From the NCBI RefSeq assembly GCF_014208045.1, contig NZ_JACHML010000001.1:1488001-1552000 (forward strand): 64,000 bases of DNA, in the 5' to 3' direction. Within the stretch, counting starts at the first letter, position 1. Each line of letters begins with the position of its first letter. The notes under the pieces were generated by a model that saw only the letters and a program-made list of their open reading frames with translations, did not search any database and was not told where the DNA came from. This DNA is from Microbacterium thalassium (GTDB lineage: Bacteria > Actinomycetota > Actinomycetes > Actinomycetales > Microbacteriaceae). This document shows positions 9,618 to 19,049 of the stretch, in pieces. The translations under genes were made by a program, and so were the position numbers.

Positions 9618-10840
9618 CCTTCGTCACCACCCTCCACGACCGCGACAATCTGTCGGCGGTAGGCCTCCCATGAGCGAAGGGCAGCGGCGGACAACGCCTG
9701 CTCGCGCGAGTGCGCGCGAAACGCTGGATCGTTGAGGTCCGTGATCCGCGCCCCGATCGCCTCGGGGCTGCGGATCGGAACGATCCACCCAGCGTCCTCG
9801 ACGCCGGCCAGCAGGTCGGGCGCTGCGGTGTGGTCGGTCGCAATGATCGGCGTACCTTGGCTCAACGCCTCGGTCAGCACAAGGCCGAAGCCCTCGAACA
9901 GGGAGGGGAGCACGAGCACATCGTGTGCCGCGATGAGCTCAAGGATCCTGGCGTGCGGCAGGCTCTCGTGCCAGGTCACCCGATCGAGCATTCGATCCCG
10001 CGGCGCGCACTCGCCCACGCGACGACCGACGACGGTGAGTTCCACCGAGGCGTCGACGAGCGGGATCGCGTCGAAGAGGTCGGCGATTCCCTTGCGCTGG
10101 CTGAGGCCGCCGACGAACAGGACGCGGATGGCGCCCTCGCCTGCGACCAGCTCCTCTTGGGCGCGCGCGGGAGTGCCGTACGGAATGACCGACACCGAAC
10201 CGACCTGCCCGGGATAGTCCGCAAGCGTTCGCGCGGTGAATGAGCTCGCGACGATCAGCTCATCCGCGCCGGCGAGCTCGCGGTCCTTGCGTTCGAGCTT
10301 CCACTCCGGGTCACGAAGTCCGGTGAGGGTGCCCCGCCACTCCGGCCTGCGCTCTGCTTCCTCGGCGAAGATGGCTCGCCCCGTTCGCCAGTAGCCGATT
10401 GGCAGGTCGTAGAGGGTGCGCACGCCCTGGCTGCGTGCGGCAGCGAACGCGTCGGCCGCGGAGTCCTCGTACGCGTACACTGTCGTGATCTCGGGCCGCC
10501 GAACCTCCCGCGCAAGCACGCGATCGATCGCCTGCGAACGTGCCTGGATCGATAGGGGGCCAAGGTGGGGATCGAACGGGTTGATCTTGCGCGGAAGCCG
10601 CAATGCGGCGAGCCGAGCGACTTCGCCGAATGGATGGGCGCGCGTTCTGCGGTGTACCGATTCGGGTAGCGTGCGCCGGCGGAGCTCCGAACTCAGCGGG
10701 CCGAGCCTGAGGTTCTGCGCTCTCGTGGTGTCGAGCCCAGTGTGGAAGCGATCGAGTATTCCCGCTTCTGCGAGCGCGAGAGCGGTGTGCCGAACGTTGT
10801 CGTTGAGGACCGGGTGCCCGATGACGACGCGGGCGGTCAC
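9614..10840 (-). CDS. Family 4 glycosyltransferase
   Basis: The 408-residue protein is a GT-B retaining glycosyltransferase. The donor domain shows VLFVGGLSQRKG, the strand DVLVLPSLFEGFG and the EX7E pair in EGFGLVLTEALSQG. Its N-terminal domain (VVIGHPVLNDNVRHTALALAEAG) is of a type seen in capsule loci. The GTG start at 10840 overlaps the stop of the upstream family 2 glycosyltransferase by GTGA, and its own 3' end overlaps the next gene, giving a three-gene coupled block of sugar transferases. The donor is unknown. Confidence 0.88.
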   Translation of the reverse strand: MTARVVIGHPVLNDNVRHTALALAEAGILDRFHTGLDTTRAQNLRLGPLSSELRRRTLPESVHRRTRAHPFGEVARLAALRLPRKINPFDPHLGPLSIQARSQAIDRVLAREVRRPEITTVYAYEDSAADAFAAARSQGVRTLYDLPIGYWRTGRAIFAEEAERRPEWRGTLTGLRDPEWKLERKDRELAGADELIVASSFTARTLADYPGQVGSVSVIPYGTPARAQEELVAGEGAIRVLFVGGLSQRKGIADLFDAIPLVDASVELTVVGRRVGECAPRDRMLDRVTWHESLPHARILELIAAHDVLVLPSLFEGFGLVLTEALSQGTPIIATDHTAAPDLLAGVEDAGWIVPIRSPEAIGARITDLNDPAFRAHSREQALSAAALRSWEAYRRQIVAVVEGGDEG

Positions 10841-11724
10841 GCCGCGTCCGCGGCCATCCGCTTGAGTTCGCGAACCTTGACCCCGATCTGCCAGTAGTAC
10901 GAGGACAGCCCGAACGCGTAGTCGAATCCGGCGCGCCCGTCGAGGAAGCCGAGGCGCGCGATGTACGAATACACGAAGAACACGAGCGGCTTGAGTGGGA
11001 CGCGGTCCCAGAACGCACCCTTCGCAGTGCGCTTGGTGGCGAGGTCACGTCGCGCCTCGGGGTGCATGTGCAGGGCGGCTTCCCAGTCGGCGTAGAAGTT
11101 GTGCCGGGTAAACCAGCTGGCTACCGGGTCGCGGTCGTCGTGGACGAGGCGCGTCTTCATCATGCCGATCGGGCCGTCGGCCTGCGGTTGGAAGTGCAAC
11201 TCGATCTCGCGGATGCCGGGGGCGTACAGATCGTCGATCTCGGGGAAGGCGCTGTGCTGGCTGTCGATGAGCGAGCGCTTGGTGACGCGGTGTCCGTGCT
11301 CGAGGAACTTGCCGACGAAGCGATAGCGCAGGTGCATCTCGTACGCGGCGTACCTTCCCGACTCCAGTTCGGGGAGGAGGTCTTGGAGTTCGTCGATCAT
11401 CTCGGGTGAGGGGTACTCATCGGCGTCGAGGAGGAGGATCCAGCGGTGCTTGGTGCCGGCGTGCAGCAGACTCCACTGCTTCTTCTTCGGGTACTCGCCG
11501 TTCCAGTCGAAGTCCACGACTCGTGCGCCGGCTGCTCGCGCGATCGCGCCCGTGCGATCCGTGCTTAGCGAATCCACCACGGCGATGTCGTCGAACACGC
11601 CGAGGTGCGACAGCGTGTTGCCGATCGTCTCTTCTTCGTTCTTGGTGAAGACGATGACTGAGATTGGCAGTGTCGCGGAACGGCCCTTTGCGGGGGTGGT
11701 GCTGGGAGCGGGGGTCGAAGTCAT
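10837..11724 (-). CDS. Family 2 glycosyltransferase (WaaE/KdtX-like)
   Basis: The 295-residue GT-A enzyme starts with PISVIVFTKNEEETIGNTL, the usual N-terminal strand, followed by VVDSLSTDRT and the metal-binding LLLDADEYP (DADE at 100-103). The second half (YRFVGKFLEHG, VHDDRDPVASWFTRHNFYADWEA) resembles WaaE/KdtX beta-1,4-glucosyltransferases of polysaccharide cores. It is the first gene of the coupled minus-strand block 11724-8493. GAAGGA lies about 6 bases before the ATG. Acceptor and donor are not known. Confidence 0.88.
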   Translation of the reverse strand: MTSTPAPSTTPAKGRSATLPISVIVFTKNEEETIGNTLSHLGVFDDIAVVDSLSTDRTGAIARAAGARVVDFDWNGEYPKKKQWSLLHAGTKHRWILLLDADEYPSPEMIDELQDLLPELESGRYAAYEMHLRYRFVGKFLEHGHRVTKRSLIDSQHSAFPEIDDLYAPGIREIELHFQPQADGPIGMMKTRLVHDDRDPVASWFTRHNFYADWEAALHMHPEARRDLATKRTAKGAFWDRVPLKPLVFFVYSYIARLGFLDGRAGFDYAFGLSSYYWQIGVKVRELKRMAADAA

Positions 11725-12076
11725 GTATTGTCCTTCGGTCGACGGGAAACGGCCATCAGCTTGGCGCGGTCGCGGGCTCCTGCTGACAGTACGTGCAGTC
11801 TCAAGTATCGTTCCTGTCGTTTACGAGGATGTAAACACTGATCGACATGGTCTCGGCTGCTCGCGGAGATTTGTATCCTCGTGGAAGCGTTGCAGCCACC
11901 TTCGCACTTGGATTGGCAGCGCGAAGGGGGCGAAGTGAGTGAGCGGTGGGGTCGCGTTGGCCAGACCAGGCGGTGCCTGCGGCCAGGCTTGGCTACATCG
12001 GGATGGGTTGCGCACGAGACGATCGGGAGGCGCTCCATAGCGAGACCAAAGGTCCGCTGCTCAGTCGAGGACTTGG
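11725..12076. other. Divergent intergenic region without a recognisable gene
   Basis: These 352 bases separate the minus-strand glycosyltransferase block from the plus-strand acyltransferase gene and should contain promoters for both. The part near 11815-11880 is AT-richer than the surroundings (TCGTTTACGAGGATGTAAACACTG). I see no protein homology and no clear paired -35/-10 boxes. Confidence 0.4.
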
Positions 12077-13156
12077 ATGTCTGACGCTCGACGGGTCCGA
12101 GGCCTCGATCTTCTGCGGGGCCTCGCCATCCTTCTCGTCATGCTGCGCCATGCGTGGCCCGAGATCTTCGGCGGCGCAGGGATTGTGGGAGTAGTGATCT
12201 TCTTTGCGCTCTCCGGCTACCTGATAACAGGGTTGCTGCTGAATGACTTGGGGCGTTTCGGCCGCGTACGGTACGGCAGGTTCTACCTCCATCGCGCTTT
12301 TCGGCTGCTTCCAGCGCTCGTCGTTGTCGTCCTGGCCTTCGTTGTCATCGAGGGAATCCTGGACGTACGTGGCCAGCGCGACCTAGTTCCCCATACCGCA
12401 CTGCTTGCGCTCACATACACGATGAACATCCCGGGCATTGGTGATGGGAGTTGGGTTCTCGATCATCTCTGGACGCTCGCAACGGAGGAGCAGTTCTATC
12501 TCCTATGGCCCCTGCTCCTTGCCTTCAGTTTCCGAATGGGGCGACGTGTTGCTCATCTGGCCACGGCTGGTCTTGCCGGCGCAATTTTGATCGCTCTTGC
12601 CGCTTCTCTCGTGTGGGCAGCCCCCGACTACGCGCTGGTCTACACATACCCGACCAGTTGGGCCATCGCGATGATCATTGGCTCAGCGGCGCGAATGGCT
12701 AGAGCTCGCCTGTCTGCGACTCCACTCCTCAAGCCTGGTTCGACATCACTGAGGTTCTTGGCCGCGCTCGCGTTGCTCGCGATCATGGCTCTCTCCTTCA
12801 TGCCTGAGGCAAAGCACCAGTGGTTAAGTTACGCGCTCTTGGGTCCAGCAGTCGCGCTGTCGACCGTGGTCATGATCCTATTCCTGCTGCACTGGGAAGA
12901 GCTCCCCTCAAAGCTCCTACTGCCCTTCCAGTGGTTGGGCTCGGTTTCTTACGCGGCCTATCTCTGGAACTTGCCGATGGTGGCGTGGGTGGCCTTCCTT
13001 CACCTTGGCGCTTGGGATGGTTTCGCGTCGATCATCGCGACGCTGGTCATGGCTACGGCCAGTTGGTTCTTCGTTGAGAGTCCCGTGCAGCGGCTTCGCG
13101 CCAGGATGGACAAGCGCACGGAAGAGCGCCAACAACTCGTACTTACTCGGGCATGA
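12077..13156 (+). CDS. Membrane acyltransferase family 3 protein
   Basis: The 359-residue integral membrane protein begins RGLDLLRGLAILLVMLRHAWPE, the first helix of acyltransferase-3 (OafA/NodX-type) enzymes with the conserved Arg24-His25 pair. It continues with FFALSGYLITGLLL, RFYLHRAFRLLPAL and LWTLATEEQFYLLWP, all standard landmarks of the family. About ten membrane helices are predicted. It should O-acetylate (or otherwise acylate) a sugar of the polymer at the membrane. The ATG at 12077 has GAGG 7 bases upstream. It opens a plus-strand block with the next glycosyltransferase and the flippase. Confidence 0.9.
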   Translation: MSDARRVRGLDLLRGLAILLVMLRHAWPEIFGGAGIVGVVIFFALSGYLITGLLLNDLGRFGRVRYGRFYLHRAFRLLPALVVVVLAFVVIEGILDVRGQRDLVPHTALLALTYTMNIPGIGDGSWVLDHLWTLATEEQFYLLWPLLLAFSFRMGRRVAHLATAGLAGAILIALAASLVWAAPDYALVYTYPTSWAIAMIIGSAARMARARLSATPLLKPGSTSLRFLAALALLAIMALSFMPEAKHQWLSYALLGPAVALSTVVMILFLLHWEELPSKLLLPFQWLGSVSYAAYLWNLPMVAWVAFLHLGAWDGFASIIATLVMATASWFFVESPVQRLRARMDKRTEERQQLVLTRA

Positions 13157-13186
13157 GCACCAATTTTCACAACCGGAGGAAGTAGC

Positions 13187-14110
13187 TTGCCGATTTCTAT
13201 TCTCACGATCTTCGAGAAGGACTACCATTTTGGTCTTGCGGCCCTTCTAAATTCCCTGATCCGATTCGGGTACACTGGAACGTTCTGGGCTTTCTTTCGC
13301 GGCGAGTTGCCGGGGTGGGTTGCTGAACACCCTCTGTATGACCGCGAGAGCCTTCGAATCGATAGTCCTGATGGTATTCGAATTCAGTTCGCCGAGATAG
13401 ACGCTGAAATCCATCCAGCGTATCTTAAACCGGCGCTCATGCTGGATGTTCTCCACAGACTAGATACTTCGTCGGACGCGGTTGTCTACATGGATCCTGA
13501 TATCGTCCTGACGTACCGCTGGGGCTTGCTGGCGAATTGGGTGTCTAGCGGTGGTGTGTCGTTGTTCGAGGATGTAAATCCAAACATGCCGCCGAGACAT
13601 CCATATCGCCTGGCATGGATTGAAATATTCCAACACTGGGGCGCCGCAGACCTTCGAGATCTTTCGCGCTACTACAATTCGGGATTTGTCGGTATTACGC
13701 GAACGGAAGCGGGATTTCTCGATGAGTGGAAGCGACTTTGCGCGATTCCTCCCGAGGAGATCCGTCGCGAAGCTGATCGCGTGGGCTGGACGCCCGAACG
13801 GTGGGATCAGGACAGGCTCAACTATGCCCTCATGACGACGAAAGTTGAGATCAATACCACTGGGCCCGATGGGATGGGTTTTGTTATGGGTAACAACCTT
13901 CTTGCGCACGCAACCGGGTCTGCGAAGCCGTGGCGCGGCGGATACATTCAGCGGGCCGTAATGTCGGGTCGCGCGCCGAGCTTCGCGCAGAAGGAGTATC
14001 TCAAGGTTGCGGGGGGACCCTTTCGTGCCGAATCTAGTTTGCGTCTTGCGCTCCAGCGCACTGCGGCCAGGTCTGCCGCGGCGATCGGACGATTCTACCG
14101 CCGATCGTAG
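13187..14110 (+). CDS. Putative glycosyltransferase (GT-A-like), low-GC
   Basis: The 307-residue protein has a GT-A-like layout: N-terminal strand ISILTIFEKDYHFGLAALLNSLIRFG, then AVVYMDPDIVL (residues 98-108) with a possible metal-binding Asp103/Asp105 pair, and a C-terminal part with WDQDRLNYALM. It looks like a retaining glycosyltransferase of polymer loci, but the family is not certain. The TTG start at 13187 is fixed by a strong GGAGGA site ending 7 bases upstream; there is no ATG nearby. Codon use is AT-richer than in the flanking genes (many CTT, TAT, AAT, TCT codons), which suggests recent transfer. Confidence 0.7.
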   Translation: MPISILTIFEKDYHFGLAALLNSLIRFGYTGTFWAFFRGELPGWVAEHPLYDRESLRIDSPDGIRIQFAEIDAEIHPAYLKPALMLDVLHRLDTSSDAVVYMDPDIVLTYRWGLLANWVSSGGVSLFEDVNPNMPPRHPYRLAWIEIFQHWGAADLRDLSRYYNSGFVGITRTEAGFLDEWKRLCAIPPEEIRREADRVGWTPERWDQDRLNYALMTTKVEINTTGPDGMGFVMGNNLLAHATGSAKPWRGGYIQRAVMSGRAPSFAQKEYLKVAGGPFRAESSLRLALQRTAARSAAAIGRFYRRS

Positions 14111-14315
14111 GCCGCCACCATTACCCTTACCCCGGCCCAGGAGCCGTCGAGCCCCACGGCGCGATTCCTGATAGGAGCCAGAAGCGGCGCGGTGTCGCCC
14201 TACTGGGGCACCATGAGATGAACCAAGTGAATTTGCCCGCATACCGCTCCCTGGAGCCACGAGCCTTTGAGGTGCGACGAGATCGAACGCTCCTTGGAGT
14301 GCATAGGGAGGTCGT

Positions 14316-15569
14316 GTGAGGCGACTACGATTGCTCGCCGCATTCACTAGCAATGGCTTCGCTGTCCAGGCAATTGGCCTATTCGCCAGTGTCATGATCG
14401 TGCGTTCGATGGACAAGCAGGACTACGCACTCTACGCAATTGCGCTTTCCGCTCTGGGTCTTGTCACCACGCTCTCGGATGCCGGTGTCAACAGCAAGCT
14501 GCTCGCCCTGGCTGGCGAAGGGGCGGCGGCTGGGAAGGACGTGTCGCCTTACTTCAGAGCCGCCATGCAGTTCCGACGAATTCTAGCGGCCGCGGTAGTT
14601 CTCCCGGGACTCGTGCTGGCTATCTATCTACTATTTGCCAATGGTGCGAGCCCCCTCATTTTGGCATTGTCAGTGCTCGCTATTGCCTTGACCGCGCTTG
14701 CGGCGATTTCAACGAGTCTCGTAACCGTCGCCCTGCAGGTGTTTCGCGAATACAAGTCGCTCCAGGGTACGGCCCTTTGGAGTGCCATCGTCCGCTTGGG
14801 TCTTGTGGCGGCTCTATTTCTGCTCGGGGTGTCGTCGCCGCCCGCCTTCCTATTCGCAGGTGCGATTGCCGCTGCGTATTTGTACCTTGCGCGTTCGCGC
14901 ACTGCGAAACACCACGCGGACTGGGGTGCGGGAACCCACCCAGTGGGACGTGAGGACTTTATTTCGGCGAGTCGTAGCGCATTGCCATCCGCGCTCGCGC
15001 TGATCCTCGCCGAACAACTCGTGACAATCCTCCTTACAATCAACGGCAACACCGATGCGATCGCGGAGATCGCCGCACTAACTAGATTCGCCGTCGCCTT
15101 CGCCGTCGTGAACGATGTCGTCCGCAATATCGTCGCGCCATCGATCGCGCGAAGTGCGCCCACGCGTTCAAGCGTGCTGCGGTCGCTGGGACAGGTGTCC
15201 AGCGTGTACCTCTTGCTCGCTGTGGCCTACTTGACCGGACTCATCCTGGCTGGACCACTCCTGTTGTCGATTCTGGGCCCCGAGTACGCTGGTCTAACCC
15301 CTGAACTTGCAGCCCTTGGGCTCGGCACGGTGATCGTCAATTTCAGCCGGGGCGGCATCGGGGCGATCAACTACGCGCGTGGGTGGAATCGCTACAGCTG
15401 GTCCTACATTCCATTTGCGGTGGTCTGGGCAATCGTCGGGCTCTCGGCGCTGGACTTGTCGACTACCTGGGGTGCCATCGCCTTCTCTGCCAGCCTCGCA
15501 CTTGTGGGCCTCGCTAGCCAGGTTGTCCGCCTCGTGCATGGCGTATTGAATCTCGAGTCTGGCTCGTAG
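14316..15569 (+). CDS. Polysaccharide flippase (Wzx-like)
   Basis: The 417-residue, multi-helix membrane protein begins with LLAAFTSNGFAVQAIGLFASVMIVRSMDKQDYALYAIALS, the typical first two helices of polysaccharide-biosynthesis flippases of the MATE/MOP superfamily. It carries about twelve hydrophobic segments and no soluble domain. It should move the lipid-linked repeat unit across the membrane. The GTG at 14316 follows AGGGAGG. The 205 bases upstream hold no recognisable gene. It is followed by the transposase remnant, so the plus-strand block may be interrupted there. Confidence 0.85.
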   Translation: MRRLRLLAAFTSNGFAVQAIGLFASVMIVRSMDKQDYALYAIALSALGLVTTLSDAGVNSKLLALAGEGAAAGKDVSPYFRAAMQFRRILAAAVVLPGLVLAIYLLFANGASPLILALSVLAIALTALAAISTSLVTVALQVFREYKSLQGTALWSAIVRLGLVAALFLLGVSSPPAFLFAGAIAAAYLYLARSRTAKHHADWGAGTHPVGREDFISASRSALPSALALILAEQLVTILLTINGNTDAIAEIAALTRFAVAFAVVNDVVRNIVAPSIARSAPTRSSVLRSLGQVSSVYLLLAVAYLTGLILAGPLLLSILGPEYAGLTPELAALGLGTVIVNFSRGGIGAINYARGWNRYSWSYIPFAVVWAIVGLSALDLSTTWGAIAFSASLALVGLASQVVRLVHGVLNLESGS

Positions 15570-15635
15570 GAGACGCGCGTGTTGTCGACCTGCGAGTGTG
15601 CCCGCTGAAGCCCTTCACGATGCGTCGCCGTTCTG

Positions 15636-16240
15636 ATGCGCAGCCTGCTGCAGACCAGGGCTAACCCACTGCTGCACGAGCATGCCGACGCTGTTGTCTG
15701 CGCCGAACGGTCCATGCCGAGCCCTGGTCGGACCGCGCGGCGTAGCGGATACCGGCAGTGCGACCTGGCCACCCGCGTCTGCATGGTCGACGTTCACGTC
15801 CGAACGCTCGGGGCGAGGACTTACTTCGCGGACTGGCTGCTCGACCGGTGTAAGCGCGCTGAGTCGGCGATGATCACTGTCGCCGCCGACTGCCGCCTCA
15901 CCGGCGTCGCCACGCGACCCGAGGACAAGCTCGTCAAGCAGTTCGGGATCCACTCGCTGTCGAAGTCGCAGGTGTCCCGGATGGCCGCGTATCTCGACGA
16001 GCACGTCCACCAGTTCCGGCACCGGCGCCTGCGCGACGCGGGCCCACCCACGCTTGTCGCAGCGGACGCGCTGACGATGAACTTCTGTGAGGGTGGGCGC
16101 GTCATCAAGGTTCGTCAGGGCTACCTGCGTCAACGACGACGGGCATCGCGACGTGCTGGGCATGCGGGTCGCGACTAGCGAGACGGGAGCCGCGTGCAGG
16201 ACGTTCTTCGCCGGCCTCGTTGCGAGCAAGTTAACTGTCT
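15636..16240 (+). pseudogene. Decayed IS256-family transposase fragment, frameshifted and truncated
   Basis: One frame reads ARTYFADWLLDRCKRAESA, then LSKSQVSRMAAYLDEHV and VAADALTMNFCEGGRV, which match the central part of IS256-type transposases (LSKSQVS and VAADALTM segments). Near 16105-16130 homology jumps by +1 to another frame reading GHRDVLGMRVATSETGAAC and FFAGLVASKL, then stops near 16235. The N-terminal start region, the C-terminal third and the IS ends are not recognisable. This is therefore a relic rather than an active element. It lies between the flippase and the polymerase-like gene, inside the variable part of the polysaccharide locus. Confidence 0.8.
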
Positions 16241-16503
16241 GGTCCAGCGATCAGCGGCGCGATGATGACCGGCTAGTCTGTTTCTGGCGCCAGACCTGCA
16301 ACTCGCGCGCAACGAGGTGGAGCGCTCTCCGGGAAGAAACGCTGATCGCGCGATGAAGGGAAGAGTGCTCGTTTGTGCGCAGGGTGTGTGCGGTGCGCGG
16401 ACGGTCGACGTACGGGTGACGGTGCCTTCAGCCCACTTCCTCCGAAGTCTGTCGTAGTCGGTGTTTCAACCGTGCGCGGTCGGAGTCCTTCCTATGTGGG
16501 GTT
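16241..16503. other. Non-coding stretch after the transposase relic
   Basis: No gene is recognised. A ten-base inverted repeat (GCGATCAGCG at 16247-16256 and its complement CGCTGATCGC at 16340-16349) is present 83 bases apart and could be a leftover of an element, or chance. Confidence 0.3.
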
Positions 16504-17877
16504 GTGGTGGTGAGTACTCCTCGTGCAGACCGCGAACTCGCGGGCCGCTCGGCGCAGGTGGGTTCCAGTCGCGTGAGTGCCTGGATGCTGGCCATCTACG
16601 TCGGCCTGTGGTGCTTCGAAGGCGCGGTTCGCAAGTGGGTTCCTGGCACAGGCACTGTGATGTACGTGTTCCGCGATGCAGTGCTCATGATCACGTTCGT
16701 ATCGCTGCTCTGGGCTGGGCACTGGCGCGCGAGACGGACCGGCTGGTTCTGGGCGCTTGCCTTGGTAGCGGCGGTGATGACTGCGCTCCAGGTGATCGGG
16801 GGTTCACTATCGTTGGGTGCGGCAACCGCTGGGGTTCGCTCGTATCTGGCGCCGTTGATGCTGCTCGCGTTTCTTCTCGCTTTCCCGCCGCGAAGGCCCG
16901 TCTTTGTCGTGACGGTGGTGGTGGCGATTGCGTTGATGGCAAATCTGCCTCTGGTGATCGTTCAGGTGCTGAGCGCACCGGACTCCGTCGTCAATCAGGA
17001 GATTGGCGGCGAGGCGGCCTACTTCGTGAATCCCGGAGAAGTGGTGCGGCCGTCTGGCACGTTCAGCGCGCCGATTGGGCTGGTGGGCCTCGCGGGGCTC
17101 GGCGCCGCGTTGGGGCTCGCCGGTACCGAGTCAAAGGTGATCCCCCGATGGGTGGCGATCGCCTGCGTTGTCGCCGCTGTCACGTTGACAGCATTGTCCG
17201 GTGCGCGAACGGCTGTCATTCTGGTCATGGTCGTGGTAGCCGCGTTCGTCTGGATGCTGATCAGAAGAGGCTCGTTCTCAAGCCTCCTCGGGCTTGCGGC
17301 GATGGCTGCGTTGATTGCCGCGACGATCTGGATCGCCGGAACGCTCTTCCCTGGCGTCATTGATTCGTTCTCGGACCGCGTCGAACTGGCCTCCCAGGCG
17401 GAAGAGACAGATGCTCGTATTCTCGGAGGAATCCTCGGCTACGCGGAAGGACCACTCACCTTGTTTGGTGCGGGTGCCGGCGCGGGCAGTAGCGCGGCAT
17501 TTCTAGCCCTCGGGTCCACAGTCGTGATCGAGACTGAGTCCCAGAAGTGGGTGTATGAACTCGGCGTCGTGGGATTCCTGTTGGCAACGGCTCGTTTGGT
17601 TGTCGTCGCCGGTGTGCTCACATACATTCTTGTTGGCGCAGGAAAGGCCCCAGCCCACGTCGTCACAGTGGGCGCCCTCTTCTCAGCAACGCTACTGATT
17701 GGCGGAGTCACGCAGCAGCCGTCGACTCAGGGGGTGTTTGCGATCATGCTGATCCTGCTCGCGACGCGGTGGATGCACCCGACAAGTGCACCCGACACTT
17801 CAGCTGTGATGCCGATAGCACACGGTGTCACGCGTTGGCGGACTCGCTCACCAGCCCGCTCCTGGTCGGTCAGATGA
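16504..17877 (+). CDS. O-antigen polymerase/ligase-like membrane protein (candidate Wzy)
   Basis: The 457-residue protein has about ten to twelve membrane helices and one longer loop (about residues 155-185, SAPDSVVNQEIGGEAAYFVNPGEVVRPSGTF split by Pro/Gly residues) before a helix with SGARTAVILVMV, an arrangement like Wzy/O-antigen ligase proteins. No other polymerase candidate is in the locus, so it is assigned as polymerase by position and topology, not by strong motif. Three GTG codons in a row (16504, 16507, 16510) are possible starts and no clear ribosome-binding site separates them. Its stop overlaps the next glycosyltransferase start by ATGA. Confidence 0.7.
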   Translation: MVVSTPRADRELAGRSAQVGSSRVSAWMLAIYVGLWCFEGAVRKWVPGTGTVMYVFRDAVLMITFVSLLWAGHWRARRTGWFWALALVAAVMTALQVIGGSLSLGAATAGVRSYLAPLMLLAFLLAFPPRRPVFVVTVVVAIALMANLPLVIVQVLSAPDSVVNQEIGGEAAYFVNPGEVVRPSGTFSAPIGLVGLAGLGAALGLAGTESKVIPRWVAIACVVAAVTLTALSGARTAVILVMVVVAAFVWMLIRRGSFSSLLGLAAMAALIAATIWIAGTLFPGVIDSFSDRVELASQAEETDARILGGILGYAEGPLTLFGAGAGAGSSAAFLALGSTVVIETESQKWVYELGVVGFLLATARLVVVAGVLTYILVGAGKAPAHVVTVGALFSATLLIGGVTQQPSTQGVFAIMLILLATRWMHPTSAPDTSAVMPIAHGVTRWRTRSPARSWSVR

Positions 17878-19037
17878 GAGTCCATGTCGTTTTTCCCGTC
17901 GCTCCGCCACGGATCAACGGAATCGGTGATCATTCGGCTGTGATCGCCATCGGCCTGGGCGCGCGGGGGCACCAAGTCACTCTTGTTAGCAGCGAGAGCG
18001 CGGCCCCGATTTCTGGCATCGGCTCGAGAGTTGCATGGCATGGCCAGGGTGACCACTCGCTCTCACGGCTGATAGACGTGATCGTCGCAGACGCGCCCGA
18101 TGCGGTCGTGCTGCAGTTCGAACAGTTCGCTTATGGTGCTCGCGGATTCAACCCGCGGCTCGCTTGGTTGCCCAGAGAACTACGGCGTCGGGGCTATCGG
18201 GGGCAGTTCGTTCTCTTCGCGCACGAGAGCTACGCGACGCCTGCCGGCACGCTTGGCAGCGTCGTGATGTGGGCGTATCAGCGAGCCCAGTTTCGACGGC
18301 TTGTGTCGCTATCCGATTCCTGCGTGTTCACCAGTGACGAATGGGCCAGGCGGGCGAGAGGCCTCGCACCGCGGGGGTGTGTGGTGCCGGTATTCAGCAA
18401 CATACCGGTGGCCCCGAGGGGAGTTGATCGGTCCGAATTCGGCTTGGCTTCCAGCGACGTCCTGCTTGCTGTATTCGGCGGCCTGGACGCAGAACGCGCG
18501 GAGTGGCTTCGGCAGGCGACGTCAGGTGCTGTGGCAGCGGACATTGCGGCCGTGTACGTCGGGAGGCACCGATCGTTGGCTCAACGTGCGCTTGCACCCC
18601 TTGGGTCGGAGCGAGTGAGGTTCCTCGAGGGCTTGGCTCCGGAGGAAGTTGGACGCGTGTTGGCTTCCGCTGACCTCGCGCTGGCGCCGTTTCCTCGGTC
18701 GGGCGTAGACCCGCGGCGGAGTAGCGTGGCTGCGTTCCTAGCGAACGGCGTTCCCGTCGTGACCACGATCGGGCCCAGTTCGGGCAGCACCTATCAGTCC
18801 GCCTGGAGTGCTGGCGCGATTGCGGCAAGCGACGCAAATGCAGGGGCCTCCGAGTACGCATCCCGGGTAGTTCAGCTGATAGGTGACCGGTCCGCGAGGA
18901 CTTCAGTCGGCGAACGTGGCGCGCAATACTACGAGGCGCACATGAGCCCGCGGAACACTGTCGATATGTTGGACCGCATCCTACGGGATGGCCCGCTGGG
19001 GGAACGTGCTCGCAGTGTCAAGGGGCGAGTTCGATGA
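17874..19037 (+). CDS. Putative family 4-type glycosyltransferase
   Basis: The 387-residue protein has a GT-B layout: MRVHVVFPVAPPRINGIGDHSAVIA at the N-terminus (residues 1-25, the ING-GD-S type acceptor loop), a linker, and a donor domain with DLALAPFPRSGVDPRRSSVAAFLANGVPVV. The usual EX7E glutamate pair is not clear, so it is a divergent member. The ATG at 17874 overlaps the stop of the polymerase-like gene (ATGA); an in-frame start further upstream would overlap that gene by more than 100 bases and was rejected. It is followed after about 12 bases by another glycosyltransferase. Confidence 0.75.
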   Translation: MRVHVVFPVAPPRINGIGDHSAVIAIGLGARGHQVTLVSSESAAPISGIGSRVAWHGQGDHSLSRLIDVIVADAPDAVVLQFEQFAYGARGFNPRLAWLPRELRRRGYRGQFVLFAHESYATPAGTLGSVVMWAYQRAQFRRLVSLSDSCVFTSDEWARRARGLAPRGCVVPVFSNIPVAPRGVDRSEFGLASSDVLLAVFGGLDAERAEWLRQATSGAVAADIAAVYVGRHRSLAQRALAPLGSERVRFLEGLAPEEVGRVLASADLALAPFPRSGVDPRRSSVAAFLANGVPVVTTIGPSSGSTYQSAWSAGAIAASDANAGASEYASRVVQLIGDRSARTSVGERGAQYYEAHMSPRNTVDMLDRILRDGPLGERARSVKGRVR

Positions 19038-19049
19038 GAGGCGGTGCAC

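Noticed and set aside
15615..16229. Minus-strand frame of 204 codons in the IS256 relic
   Set aside because: It is antisense to recognisable transposase sequence.
16247..16349. Ten-base inverted repeat as IS ends
   Set aside because: Too short and not at the borders of the transposase homology; no flanking target duplication was seen.
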